DNA from: Dongshaea marina
Lineage (GTDB): Bacteria; Pseudomonadota; Gammaproteobacteria; Enterobacterales; Aeromonadaceae
Direction of reading: 5' to 3'
Length of the DNA stretch: 64,000 nt
Assembly: GCF_003072645.1 (NCBI RefSeq)
Contig: NZ_CP028897.1
Span: forward strand, 4,441,501-4,505,500
Notes under the pieces: generated by a model
Told to the model about the DNA's origin: nothing
The model's database searches: none
What the model saw: only the letters and a program-made list of their open reading frames with translations
Position numbers and translations under genes: made by a program
Part shown: positions 55,527-64,000 of the stretch, one piece after another
How positions within the stretch are numbered: position 1 is the first letter of the stretch
Layout of the letters: each line of letters starts with the position of its first letter

Positions 55527-55922
55527 ATGCGTCATTACGAAATCGTATTTATGGTGCATCCGGACCAGAGCGAACAGGTTCCGGGCATGATCGAGCGTTA
55601 CACTGGTTCGATCAAAGAGAACGGCGGTCAAATCCACCGTCTGGAAGATTGGGGTCGTCGTCAACTGGCTTATCCAATCAACAAGCTGCACAAAGCTCAC
55701 TATGTTCTGATGAACGTAGAAGCTGAGCAAGCGGTTATCGACGAGCTGGAAACTACTTTCCGCTATAACGATGCTGTACTGCGTAGCATGGTCATGCGCG
55801 TTAAAAACGCTGTAACTGAAGCTTCTATCATGGCTAAGGCCAAAGAAGAGCGTCAAGAGCGTTCTGACCGTCAAGAGCGTCAGGTTAAGCGTGAAGAGTC
55901 TCAGCAGCCTGCTGCCGAGTAA
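55527..55922 (+). CDS. rpsF: 30S ribosomal protein S6
   Basis: S6 pairs with S18 on the 30S platform. The 131-residue protein ([63 protein letters not shown]) fits the family. The acidic/basic tail ([21 protein letters not shown]) corresponds to the segment that RimK can modify in E. coli. Confidence 0.98.
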   Translation: MRHYEIVFMVHPDQSEQVPGMIERYTGSIKENGGQIHRLEDWGRRQLAYPINKLHKAHYVLMNVEAEQAVIDELETTFRYNDAVLRSMVMRVKNAVTEASIMAKAKEERQERSDRQERQVKREESQQPAAE

Positions 55923-55937
55923 GCATTTAAGTTATAG

Positions 55938-56177
<240 letters not shown>

Positions 56178-56223
56178 TCGGTAGTTAGCAGGCCTAACTC
56201 CATTCATATTAAGAGGAAAGGTA

Positions 56224-56676
56224 ATGGAAATCATTCTGTTAGATAAGTTCGCTAAACTTGGCTCACTGGGTGACAAAGTTTCTGTTAAATCTGGTTATGC
56301 TCGTAACTTCCTGATCCCACAGGGCAAGGCTGTTATGGCAACCAAAGAGAACATGGCTGCTTTCGAAGCGCGTCGTGCTGAGCTGGAAGCAAAAGCTGCT
56401 GACGATCTGACCCGTGCACAGGGCCGTCTGACTCTGCTGACCGAGATGGACACTGTCGTGATCACCACTAAAGCGGGTGACGAAGGCAAGCTGTTCGGCT
56501 CTATCGGTACTCGCGACATCGCTGATGCCGTGACTGCTAAAGGTCAGGAGCTGGCTAAGAGTGAAGTTCGTCTGCCTGAAGGCGCTCTGCGTCACACTGG
56601 TGAGTTCGAAATCACTGTTCAGCTGCACTCTGAAGTTAAGGGTGCTATCAAGCTGGAGATCGTTGCTGCCGAGTAA
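56224..56676 (+). CDS. rplI: 50S ribosomal protein L9
   Basis: L9 is an elongated two-domain protein on the 50S side. The 150-residue sequence ([36 protein letters not shown]) matches fully. It closes rpsF-rpsR-rplI and is followed by a terminator. Confidence 0.98.
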   Translation: MEIILLDKFAKLGSLGDKVSVKSGYARNFLIPQGKAVMATKENMAAFEARRAELEAKAADDLTRAQGRLTLLTEMDTVVITTKAGDEGKLFGSIGTRDIADAVTAKGQELAKSEVRLPEGALRHTGEFEITVQLHSEVKGAIKLEIVAAE

Positions 56677-56701
56677 TCTCGTCTGCCTTGATCAGAAGCT
56701 G

Positions 56702-56732
56702 AAAAACCCGTGCCACCTGGCGCGGGTTTTTT
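56702..56732 (+). terminator. rplI terminator
   Basis: AAAACCCGTGCC and GGCGCGGGTTTT pair (one T-G) around ACCT, with further Ts. Confidence 0.88.
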
Positions 56733-56772
56733 GTTATGGTACTGTCTATGCCAATCGTTTTAGGAACGCCCT

Positions 56773-57516
56773 ATGGCCAACTGGATTGAAGCCACAGTCA
56801 CCGAAAATCATCACTGGAACCCTCAGCTTTTTTCTCTCAAAATCTCGGCCCCACTCCAGCCTCACCTGGCCGGACAGTTCGTCAAGCTGGCGCTGGATGA
56901 AGGCGATAAGCGCGTCGCACGAGCCTACTCCTTCGTCAATGCCCCGGATAACAGAGCCCATGAATTTTTGATCATCGAGATTGATGATGGCGCCCTGACC
57001 CCCAAGCTCAACCAATTAAAACCCGGCGATAGGCTGTGGGTGACAGAGAAGCCCCAGGGTTACCTGACCCTTGATGAACTCCCTGAAGGCAAAGATCTGT
57101 GGCTGCTTGCCACAGGTACCGGCCTCGGACCATTTCTCTCTATTTTGCAGGAGTCGGGAGTCTGGGAGCGTTTTAGCAAAATTAACCTGGTCCACGGGGT
57201 ACGCTTCGCTACCGATCTCGCCTACCAACCGCTGATCGCCAAGCTGCAGGCCCAATATCCGGATCGCCTGAGTTATGTCCCTGTGGTGAGCCGGGAATCC
57301 CACAATGAAGGGCTTAGCGGCAGGATCCCTGCGGCGATAGAGTCCGGAGCTCTCGAAAGCTACTGTGATACTAGCTTTACCCCTGACTCTAGCCAGGTGA
57401 TGATCTGCGGCAACCCGGCGATGGTGAAAGATGCAATCACAGTCCTGAAACTCAAAGGACTGACAAAAAACCTGCGGCGTAAGCCGGGTAACATAACAGT
57501 TGAACAGTACTGGTAA
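56773..57516 (+). CDS. fpr: Ferredoxin/flavodoxin-NADP+ reductase
   Basis: Fpr moves electrons between NADPH and flavodoxin or ferredoxin, supplying for example BioB, IspG/H and methionine synthase. The 247-residue protein (E. coli 248) has the FAD site VARAYSFVNAPD (RxYS), the NADP site LLATGTGLGPFLSIL and MICGNPAMVKD. The end VEQYW is the usual C-terminus with a stacking Trp. Starts with ATG just after the rplI terminator. Confidence 0.95.
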   Translation: MANWIEATVTENHHWNPQLFSLKISAPLQPHLAGQFVKLALDEGDKRVARAYSFVNAPDNRAHEFLIIEIDDGALTPKLNQLKPGDRLWVTEKPQGYLTLDELPEGKDLWLLATGTGLGPFLSILQESGVWERFSKINLVHGVRFATDLAYQPLIAKLQAQYPDRLSYVPVVSRESHNEGLSGRIPAAIESGALESYCDTSFTPDSSQVMICGNPAMVKDAITVLKLKGLTKNLRRKPGNITVEQYW

Positions 57517-57530
57517 GCAAGGAGTGTTTG

Positions 57531-58130
57531 ATGGATGTAAGCTGTAAGGCGCTGATTTTTGACCTTGATGGAACCCTGGCCCATAGCATAGAGGCTCATA
57601 ATCAATCCTGGGCCGAGGCTCTCAATCAATTCGAGATCCCCTTTACCCGGCAAAGGATGAATCAGCTCGGCGGGGTCTCACTCAAAGAGACGATCCGAAT
57701 ATTGCTTGAAGAGGCTGATATGCAGCAGGATCAGGCCGCTGTACTTGCCGCCAAGGAAGAGGCTTTTTATCGCCGGGTTGAGCAGGGTATCAGGGAGACA
57801 CCACTGGTTGAGCAGGTGGTACGTTACTTCTATGGAAAGCTGCCGATGGCCGTTGGCACCGGATGTGAAACCCTGATGGCCCAGCGGGTACTGGAGGCGA
57901 TGGGGATCCGCCACTACTTTGATCAGCTGGTCGGCGTAGAGCAGGTATTACATGGTAAACCTGCCCCGGATATCTTTTTGCGCTGTGCCGAGCTCCTGGA
58001 TACCCAACCTGAGTGCTGCATGGTGTTTGAAGACGCCGAAGCCGGAGTCCAGGCGGGCAGAAGAGCAAAGATGCAGATCATCGATGTTCGTCAGGGCTGG
58101 CCAACGGCTGCAGAGTTACTATCTCTTTAA
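57531..58130 (+). CDS. yqaB: HAD-family sugar phosphatase, YqaB-like
   Basis: This 199-residue phosphatase has HAD motif I in ALIFDLDGTLAHS, motif II VGTGCETLMAQ (ST-type position), the Lys in VLHGKPAPDIFLRCAEL and motif IV VFEDAEAGVQAG. It matches YqaB, which acts on fructose-1-phosphate and similar substrates. ATG 57531 has GGAG upstream. In E. coli yqaB lies near gshA, and gshA follows here too. Confidence 0.85.
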   Translation: MDVSCKALIFDLDGTLAHSIEAHNQSWAEALNQFEIPFTRQRMNQLGGVSLKETIRILLEEADMQQDQAAVLAAKEEAFYRRVEQGIRETPLVEQVVRYFYGKLPMAVGTGCETLMAQRVLEAMGIRHYFDQLVGVEQVLHGKPAPDIFLRCAELLDTQPECCMVFEDAEAGVQAGRRAKMQIIDVRQGWPTAAELLSL

Positions 58131-58319
58131 TTCCATAAATATAGAAATACCACTTCCCCACAGCATCCATTTACGTTAAAGTGAATGCCGTTTGAGGTTG
58201 AAAAATGTTTCAGCCGCCACCATTTCTTGTTACAGAGCATGGACGCTGAGGTCTTATGCATTCTGACTGGCAGCCAGCCCCAGGGCGACTGTTCCAATTC
58301 AGCTAGCTGGAGCTATCTT

Positions 58320-59933
58320 GTGAGCGAATCTTGTACCAAGCAACTGGAGCAACTATCGACTCCGGAAAATATTTCCTCCCTGCGAGGGATCCGTCGTGGC
58401 ATAGAAAGGGAGACACTGCGTGTCACTCCCGATGCTCATCTGGCACAGAGCCATCATCCTGCGACTTTGGGCTCAGCCCTCACCCACGCCAACATCACGA
58501 CCGATTACTCTGAAAGCCTGCTGGAGTTTATCACCCCGGTCTCGGACTGTACCGAAATCCTGCTCAACCAGCTGTCGGATATTCACCATCAGGTCACCAA
58601 ACAACTCGATGGCGAACTGCTGTGGCCGATGAGCATGCCCTGTATCGTCGAAGACGATGCGGGTATCCCTCTGGCCCAGTATGGCAGCTCTAATATCGGT
58701 AAGATGAAAACCCTGTACAGGGAGGGGCTACGCAACCGCTATGGCAGCAGGATGCAGGTGATTGCCGGGGTCCACTATAACTTCTCAATGCCGGATCGCT
58801 TCTGGAGCCTGCTGCAGAAGCTCAATAACAACCAGCAGCCGCTGCAGGATTTTATCTCCGACAGCTATATGGGACTGATCCGTAATTTCTACCGTTACGG
58901 CTGGCTGATCCCCTATCTGTTTGGTGCCTCTCCCAGCATCTGCCGCTCATTCGTCGAAGGCCGTGAGCAGGAGCTGCCTTTTGAGAGCTATGGCAATGGC
59001 ACCCTGTTTTTACCCCATGCCACCGCGCTACGTATGTCTCGCCTGGGTTACACCAGCACAGCTCAAAGCAAGCTGGATATCTGTCACAACAGCTTACGTG
59101 GCTATATTCGCTCCCTGCAACAGGCCGCCTGCTGTAAAGAGCCTGAGTTCAGCGCAATAGGCCTTTACAACAAAGATGGCAAGCGCCTGCAGCTCAATGA
59201 CAACATTCTGCAGATAGAAAATGAGCTGTATGCGCCGATCCGCCCCAAGCGCACCACTAAGCCGGGAGAAACACCTCTGGAGGCCCTGCACTCTCGTGGT
59301 ATCGAGTATATTGAGGTCCGCTCTTTGGATATTAACCCATTCAATCCCCTTGGGATTGGTGAAGAGGAGATCCGCTTCCTTGATGAGTTCCTGATCTGGT
59401 GCCTGCTCACCCCATCGGCTCCGCTGACCCAATCGGAGACCACTGCCAATCGGAGTAACTTTGAGAAAGTGGTTCTCGAGGGGCGCAAGAGCGGACTAGA
59501 GCTTGAGCTGAATGGGCAGTCGATCGGGCTTCAGGATTGGGCGAAAGAGATCTTTAATCAGCTCAAACCTATCGCGCAGTTGTTGGATAAGTCAGTGTGC
59601 CGGGATGCTTATCTCAAGAGCTGGCAGCAGCAACTCAACAAGATTGAGGAACCTGAGCTGACCCCATCGGCGCTCCTGCTGGCAGAGTTTAAGCGCCGGG
59701 GTGGCAAGATGACCGAGCTTGCGATGGAGCTTGCTCAGGAGTACCGCCAGGATCTGCTGAACCGGGATTACGGCTACTTTGATGCCAACTACTTCAATGA
59801 AGAGCGCGAGCGCTCATTGCAGCAACAGCGGCAAATCGAAGCCACCGACAACATCAGCTTTGAGGCATTTCTTGAGAACTACTTCGACAAGCTCCAAGGC
59901 AAATACCAGCCTCAACATCTGACCAAGGAATAA
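58320..59933 (+). CDS. gshA: Glutamate-cysteine ligase
   Basis: GshA makes gamma-glutamylcysteine, the first step to glutathione. The protein is about 537 residues (E. coli 518). It has GIRRGIERETLRVTPD, HANITTDYSESLLEFITP, the GVHYNFSMP and RNFYRYGWLIPYLFGASPSICRSF segments, and YAPIRPKR and GIEYIEVRSLDINPF. The open frame starts at 58185, but homology begins after about residue 50. GTG 58320 has GGAG seven bases upstream and is the best start. Confidence 0.95.
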   Translation: MSESCTKQLEQLSTPENISSLRGIRRGIERETLRVTPDAHLAQSHHPATLGSALTHANITTDYSESLLEFITPVSDCTEILLNQLSDIHHQVTKQLDGELLWPMSMPCIVEDDAGIPLAQYGSSNIGKMKTLYREGLRNRYGSRMQVIAGVHYNFSMPDRFWSLLQKLNNNQQPLQDFISDSYMGLIRNFYRYGWLIPYLFGASPSICRSFVEGREQELPFESYGNGTLFLPHATALRMSRLGYTSTAQSKLDICHNSLRGYIRSLQQAACCKEPEFSAIGLYNKDGKRLQLNDNILQIENELYAPIRPKRTTKPGETPLEALHSRGIEYIEVRSLDINPFNPLGIGEEEIRFLDEFLIWCLLTPSAPLTQSETTANRSNFEKVVLEGRKSGLELELNGQSIGLQDWAKEIFNQLKPIAQLLDKSVCRDAYLKSWQQQLNKIEEPELTPSALLLAEFKRRGGKMTELAMELAQEYRQDLLNRDYGYFDANYFNEERERSLQQQRQIEATDNISFEAFLENYFDKLQGKYQPQHLTKE

Positions 59934-59952
59934 CCTCAGGCAGGATAAAATC

Positions 59953-59976
59953 TCAGGGGCCATCATGCGCCCCTGA
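59953..59976. terminator. Hairpin between gshA and the SnoaL-like gene
   Basis: TCAGGGGC and GCCCCTGA pair around CATCATGC. There is no T-run; it lies between convergent genes. Confidence 0.5.
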
Positions 59977-59998
59977 ACAAATTAGTGTGGATAGATAA

Positions 59999-60403
59999 TC
60001 AACCCTTTACCGAAGTTTCATGCAGATACCGCCAACATAATTGCCCATCAGTTAACTCCATGATGGCAGTTGCCCATCGCTGGCTTATGACATCGTTTTG
60101 AGAATGCACCTCTCGGTAGCAAACAACTGCATTATCTTCTATTACAGTAATCACTTCTATTGAGTCAATATCAATCTTTAACCCCTCTCTCTTTCCCATG
60201 TTATTTATAAACATCTCATTTACCTGAGTTAAGCCTATCCTCTGTCCCTCAGTAGTGACCATTTCAAAATCATCAAGGAAATAGCTATTAATTTTTTCAA
60301 GTGCACCATCGATTAAAGGCTCTTTATTTATAAAGATGTCTTCTATTAGCTCATGGATATCAATAATGCTTTTCTTTGCCTGAAACTCTAGGTTATTTTT
60401 CAT
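59999..60403 (-). CDS. SnoaL/NTF2-like small protein
   Basis: This is a soluble protein of about 134 residues with the cone-shaped SnoaL/DUF4440-type pattern: a first helix (KKSIIDIHELIEDIFINKEPLIDGALEKI), then YFLDDFEMVTTEGQRIGLTQVNEMFINN, and strands with NAVVCYREVHSQ and RWATAIMEL. The fold serves as a hydrolase, isomerase or binding domain, so the activity cannot be told. It is AT-rich like the SDR gene upstream, same strand, and probably in one unit with it under the LysR regulator. Confidence 0.6.
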   Translation of the reverse strand: MKNNLEFQAKKSIIDIHELIEDIFINKEPLIDGALEKINSYFLDDFEMVTTEGQRIGLTQVNEMFINNMGKREGLKIDIDSIEVITVIEDNAVVCYREVHSQNDVISQRWATAIMELTDGQLCWRYLHETSVKG

Positions 60404-60487
60404 CAATTGCGCCTTTTACTTAATTTATAGTAAGAATATCATTCACTAATCATTTAGAAGATCAAATAAGTCATGAATAAGATATCT

Positions 60488-61242
60488 TTAACGAAGATAT
60501 AATCCACCATTAATATCTATCGTCGTTCCGGTAATCGATGATGCATCGGGCGATGCTAATATGGCCGTCATCTTAGAAATATATCCGGGGTCACCATGCT
60601 TTCCTACTGGAATTGAGTTATTAATCTTTTGAATCTCCTCAGAAGATAGGATTTCTCGATTCAACTCAACATCCAGAGGACCAGGTGCTATGGCGTTTAC
60701 AGTAATCCCCTGTGATGCTAACTCACGTGCAAATACTTTTGTTAGAGTAATGATCCCCCCTTAGATGCCGCGTAGTGGGCACCGGTTGCTGAGCCCCCGT
60801 TCTGGCCAGCCAGTGAAGAGATGTTAATTATTCTCCCATAATTATTATCTTTAAAATAACTACCGAAAACCTGACTCCCTAAAAAAACACTCAATAGATT
60901 TGTTGAGCTAACATCCAAAAATTCATCCGGGGAGATATCAAATATTGGCGTCGTACTTGTACGGGCGGCATTATTAACTAGCACCCCCACTCCTCCAAAT
61001 CTCTCTGCAACTAGTTTTAAAGCAGATTCAAACCCAGACTTGTCTGTCACATCCAATCTTATAGCAATTGAAGAACCACCATCTTTATTGATCCTATGCG
61101 ATAATTTTTTTGCTCGTTCTAAATCAATATCTGTTATGGCAACATGATACCCAGAGTCTGCTAGCTCTTTAGAAATAGACTCACCCAGACCTCGCCCAGC
61201 TCCGGTGATTACTGCGACATTTTGATAATTAAGTGTTTTCAT
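60488..61242 (-). CDS. Short-chain dehydrogenase/reductase, with a one-base frameshift
   Basis: This NAD(P)-dependent oxidoreductase would be about 251 residues. The Rossmann motif is VITGAGRGLGESI, then LVNNAART, the catalytic Ser in INISSLAGQNGG, and Y-x3-K in HYAASKGG. The frame breaks at the G-run facing 60760-60765. Six Gs give SKGGSLL-stop, while seven would give SKGGIITLTKVFARELASQ and run on to TTIDINGGLYLR at 60488, the normal SDR end. As given, the C-terminal third including the substrate loop is lost. It may be a homopolymer error or a young pseudogene. Substrate unknown; divergent from a LysR regulator. Confidence 0.8.
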
Positions 61243-61476
61243 TACTCACCTTCATTAAATGGTGTTTTTTATTAGTTTAATACCCTATCAGCTACAGCAT
61301 GAGCTGAATAAATTAATAGAGTAAATATGATGCATAGGAAAATTAACACTTTCTCAATCATCGTGAGAGAAGATAAGTTAGCAAGAGTGGTTATGCTTTC
61401 TGTTTGACTATTCTAATAATATCTGTTTATCTATCAATATTCGAATTATCAATTAATAATTACTCTAGAGGTAATA

Positions 61477-62361
61477 ATGAAGCAGTTCCAGGGACTCTAC
61501 GAGTTTGTGTCTGTTGCTGAAAAGCTCAGCTTTAAACTTGCCGCTGAGGCACTTGGCGTTTCACCAGCCCAAGTCAGTCGCCAAATCTCAACCCTGGAAC
61601 AAAGACTCGGGGTCAAGCTCCTGTACCGCTCCACCCGACAGGTGGCCTTAACCGAATCTGGCGGTATCTATTATGATTACTGCAGCAAGATCATTGAACA
61701 AATAGACGAGGCAGAGAGTGCGATAAGCCAGCTCCAGCAGAACCCCATGGGCTTACTACGCGTCACGGCTCCTCATGCCTATGGAGAGCAGGTCGTCTCA
61801 CCACTTCTCAATCAATTTGTAATGCAATATCCAGAACTCAAACTCTGGCTACAGCTTTCTAACCAGGTCATCGATCTGGTCCAGGAGGGCATTGATCTTG
61901 GTATTAGAATTGGCAACCTGACTGACTCCAGCATGATTGCGCGTCGTCTGACCGAACGCTCCTTGCACCTGGTTGCCACTCCTGACTACCTGGCTAAATT
62001 TACAAAGCCAAACTCTATTAGAGAGTTGGTGAATCACAGCTGCCTGGCACGGTTTAATCAGGCATGGAGCCTGAAAATTGATGGCAAAGAGCAAAGCTAT
62101 AAGCCAAAAGGAAAGCTTAGTAGTGATAGTGCTCAGGCACTTCTTAATGCTTGCCTGGAAGGACTTGGCATCGCTCAACTTCCGAACTACTATCTTGACA
62201 GTTACCTGGCATCAGGAGAGTTGATCCCATTACTTGAGGCACACCAGCCTGATCCTGAAGGTATCTGGGCAATCTACCCTCATAACCGCCAGCTATCACC
62301 CAAAGTGAAGTGTGCCGTCGACTTTCTGCAGGAGCGGATTCAGGGCACTATAGATAAATAG
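61477..62361 (+). CDS. LysR-family transcriptional regulator
   Basis: This 294-residue regulator has the N-terminal helix-turn-helix FVSVAEKLSFKLAAEALGVSPAQVSRQISTLEQRLGVKLLYRSTRQVALTESG and a C-terminal effector domain (VTAPHAYGEQVVSPLLNQFV; IARRLTERSLHLVATPDYL; LNACLEGLGIAQLPNYYLDSYLASGELIPLLE). It belongs to the CrgA/DsdC-like group often next to SDR genes. It is divergent from the SDR across 234 AT-rich bases, which should hold the shared operator. Ribosome site GAGGTAATA. Confidence 0.93.
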   Translation: MKQFQGLYEFVSVAEKLSFKLAAEALGVSPAQVSRQISTLEQRLGVKLLYRSTRQVALTESGGIYYDYCSKIIEQIDEAESAISQLQQNPMGLLRVTAPHAYGEQVVSPLLNQFVMQYPELKLWLQLSNQVIDLVQEGIDLGIRIGNLTDSSMIARRLTERSLHLVATPDYLAKFTKPNSIRELVNHSCLARFNQAWSLKIDGKEQSYKPKGKLSSDSAQALLNACLEGLGIAQLPNYYLDSYLASGELIPLLEAHQPDPEGIWAIYPHNRQLSPKVKCAVDFLQERIQGTIDK

Positions 62362-62468
62362 GGAAAATATCAGCAAACCCGACCATATAGCCAAGAAAGC
62401 TGTAGTAAGCAGGGTCTTACTCGTTGTAGATCACTATCGTCAGATGAAACTGATCTGAGATCAGCTAA

Positions 62469-63266
62469 TTAGTTTACGAGCTCAACCATCTCCTCCTTCA
62501 TAAGAGAGTCGTATGCCTCCTGTAATTTAAGCTTAATCGAATCAGGGGTCGCCAGGCTGAGCGCTATGTATGGAGGGGTTCTGAAAAGAGGCATAACATG
62601 AACGGCTCGGTTGGGATCCCAGCCATAGTGGGAAAATTCCGACTTCATGGTGGAGTCATCGAAGGCGATCATGTCGAACCTGTCATAGAAGAACATCTTG
62701 ATGGTCAACTCAACCGCATGAGGTGTATACAGGTTATGAAAACCATTGTCTTGTAGCCACAAGTGATCCATTGAGTCCTTATTGGCCCCGATCCTATAGC
62801 TCTTAGCCTCCTGCAAAGTGATAGGGCTGATATGCTTATTCTTTTTCAGCCTATACAGAGAAGTAACTCCCCCACGCCCCAGGGGCCTGACCCACTTAAA
62901 CAGTTTCTCGCGAGTTGGGATCCGGATGATGGTATAGATCATGACACTTTTATCTTCCTGGGCCATTCGATACGCCCTTGCCCATGGGTAAACCTTGATC
63001 TGATACTTGATTCCTGCACGCTCCAGAACCTTCTTCACTATCTCGGTTGACAGCCCTTTAACCTCGCCAAACTCCTCATAATTATATGGCCGCCAGTTTT
63101 CAGTCACCACCAATAGCTCCTCTGAATGGCTATTCAGCGAGCAGGAGAGCAGAGGCAATAGCAGCAACAGTCGCATCCGTTTAACACGACTGCGGATAAC
63201 ATGACCCAGTCGAGAAAAGTGTCCCATTCGTAAACGATCGGTGAACCAGGTGGGGATATTACTCAT
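62469..63266 (-). CDS. Periplasmic solute-binding protein, SBP family 3
   Basis: This 265-residue exported protein is of the same broad type as the one at 34.5 kb. ATG 63266 has GGAG seven bases upstream, giving an unusually long basic region before the hydrophobic stretch MRLLLLLPLLSCSLNSHS; ATG 63176 would give a normal signal peptide but has no good ribosome site. LLSC might be a lipobox. The mature part begins ELLVVTENWRPYNYEEFGEVKGLSTEIVKKVLERAG and continues YPWARAYRMAQEDKSVMIYTIIRIPTREKLFKWV. No transporter genes are adjacent. Confidence 0.78.
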   Translation of the reverse strand: MSNIPTWFTDRLRMGHFSRLGHVIRSRVKRMRLLLLLPLLSCSLNSHSEELLVVTENWRPYNYEEFGEVKGLSTEIVKKVLERAGIKYQIKVYPWARAYRMAQEDKSVMIYTIIRIPTREKLFKWVRPLGRGGVTSLYRLKKNKHISPITLQEAKSYRIGANKDSMDHLWLQDNGFHNLYTPHAVELTIKMFFYDRFDMIAFDDSTMKSEFSHYGWDPNRAVHVMPLFRTPPYIALSLATPDSIKLKLQEAYDSLMKEEMVELVN

Positions 63267-63544
63267 GCCAGCTCTCCATGCCGGGATGAATCCAGATCAA
63301 TTCATCGCTTCGATAGCTCATCCTCTCTTGATTATTGTCCCGAACCACAGATAGCTCCAATTTTCACAGGGCACTTCGGATCCGGCCAATCGCTTCTCTT
63401 GGCAGGCTCTCACAGGTGGCACCCAACCCAACTAAGGTTAGGCACTGATATTTGCAAACTGTTGCACTCTTCTTTCAACTTCTGGAATATAGAACACTGC
63501 CCTTCCTGCCCGGGAAGAACTCAGTCAGTTCAGGGAGTATCGAT

Positions 63545-64000
63545 TTGAAAAAAAAGGAATTTAAGGGATTACTGCTGCAGATCCGCGATCAGCGTAAGGT
63601 CCGCCTAGAGGAGTGGGAAAGCTTTGCCTGTTTAAGTGGCCTGGCCCTTGAACAGCTGGATATTCTCAACGTGTTTGATACCCCGCACTTTGATGCCGAT
63701 GTGCTCCAGGGGTATGACGCTCTGTTCGTCGGCGGTGCCAGCGAGGCGAACGTTCTGCAGCCCGATAAATACCCCTTTGTTGGCAGTGCCCAGCGGCTGC
63801 TTGTGGAGTGCCTTGACTCTGAGCTTCCGGTCTTTGCCTCCTGCTTTGGCTATCAACTGGCAGTGTTAGCCCTGGGAGGTGAGATCATCCACCAGCAGCA
63901 GGACTTTGAGATGGGCAGTGTGCCTATCTCTTTAACCCGTGAGGCACGTCAGGATCCTCTTTTCTCAAGGGTTGATGATCCCTTTATGGCGATCTCCGTC
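63545..64000 (+). CDS. Class I glutamine amidotransferase, 3' end outside window
   Basis: This is the first 152 residues of a GATase1 protein similar to stand-alone GMP-synthase-like amidotransferases. The catalytic Cys is in VFASCFGYQLAVLALGG (CxGxQ), and YDALFVGGASEANV is the oxyanion strand region. The start is TTG 63545 (KKKEFKGLLLQIRDQRKVRLEEWESFACLSGL) with GGAG seven bases upstream. The His-Glu partners lie beyond the window end. The substrate is unknown; some relatives act on gamma-glutamyl compounds. Confidence 0.8.
   Translation, partial: MKKKEFKGLLLQIRDQRKVRLEEWESFACLSGLALEQLDILNVFDTPHFDADVLQGYDALFVGGASEANVLQPDKYPFVGSAQRLLVECLDSELPVFASCFGYQLAVLALGGEIIHQQQDFEMGSVPISLTREARQDPLFSRVDDPFMAISV

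Overview
The window is a chromosomal segment of a motile, probably marine gammaproteobacterium. Gene order matches the Escherichia/Vibrio/Aeromonas/Alteromonas group in several conserved blocks: ileS-lspA-fkpB-ispH, ribF-murJ-rpsT, rppH-ptsP-lgt-thyA with mutH nearby, ypjD-yfjD-ffh with rpsP-rimM-trmD-rplS, yheO-tusDCB-rpsL-rpsG-fusA-tuf, eptA-dgkA and rpsF-rpsR-rplI. A MotX-type sodium-motor protein and secreted GH16 and beta-helix polysaccharide enzymes fit a marine or brackish lifestyle. The sequence does not settle the genus.

Layout. 1-6.8 kb: an IS5/IS903-type element cut by the window edge, then three tandem paralogues of a membrane protein whose first half looks like the YhhQ/VUT (queuosine-precursor transporter) fold. 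The first is broken by the IS. The second is fused to degenerate GGDEF and EAL domains and split by an A9 tract. The third is intact. 6.8-9.8 kb: a methyltransferase and a divergent nimT-nimR pair. 9.8-10.9 kb: GC-rich dispersed repeats. 10.9-21.2 kb: ispH, fkpB, two tandem lspA genes, ileS, ribF, murJ, rpsT, an ArsR regulator, thyA and lgt. 21.5-25.7 kb: ptsP, rppH, a 765-bp AT-rich gap with DnaA-box-like sites, and mutH. 25.9-33.4 kb: an early-set-domain protein, motX, a CorC/CNNM protein, ypjD, ffh and the rpsP operon. 33.4-36.5 kb: more dispersed repeats, a periplasmic binding protein, and a carboxymuconolactone decarboxylase with a MerR regulator. 36.6-42.4 kb: a secreted GH16 enzyme and a secreted beta-helix protein split by an IS21-family element. 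42.6-50.7 kb: a SieB-like protein, mgsA, yheO, ridA, tusDCB and the str operon. 50.8-64 kb: a rhombotarget-type lipoprotein, eptA-dgkA, an AlaX-like editing protein, the rpsF operon without priB, fpr, yqaB, gshA, an AT-rich LysR/SDR/SnoaL cluster, a second binding protein and a partial glutamine amidotransferase.

Five genes carry single-base shifts, mostly in short homopolymers: the GGDEF-EAL fusion, ileS, trmD, tusC and the SDR. Because ileS and trmD are normally essential, assembly error is the simplest explanation for at least those two, and that must be weighed before reading biology into the others. The most novel item is the VUT-like paralogue array with its degenerate c-di-GMP module. 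Next are the dispersed repeat family (one copy has extended a gene's reading frame), the tandem lspA pair, and the DnaA-box cluster away from any replication-origin genes.
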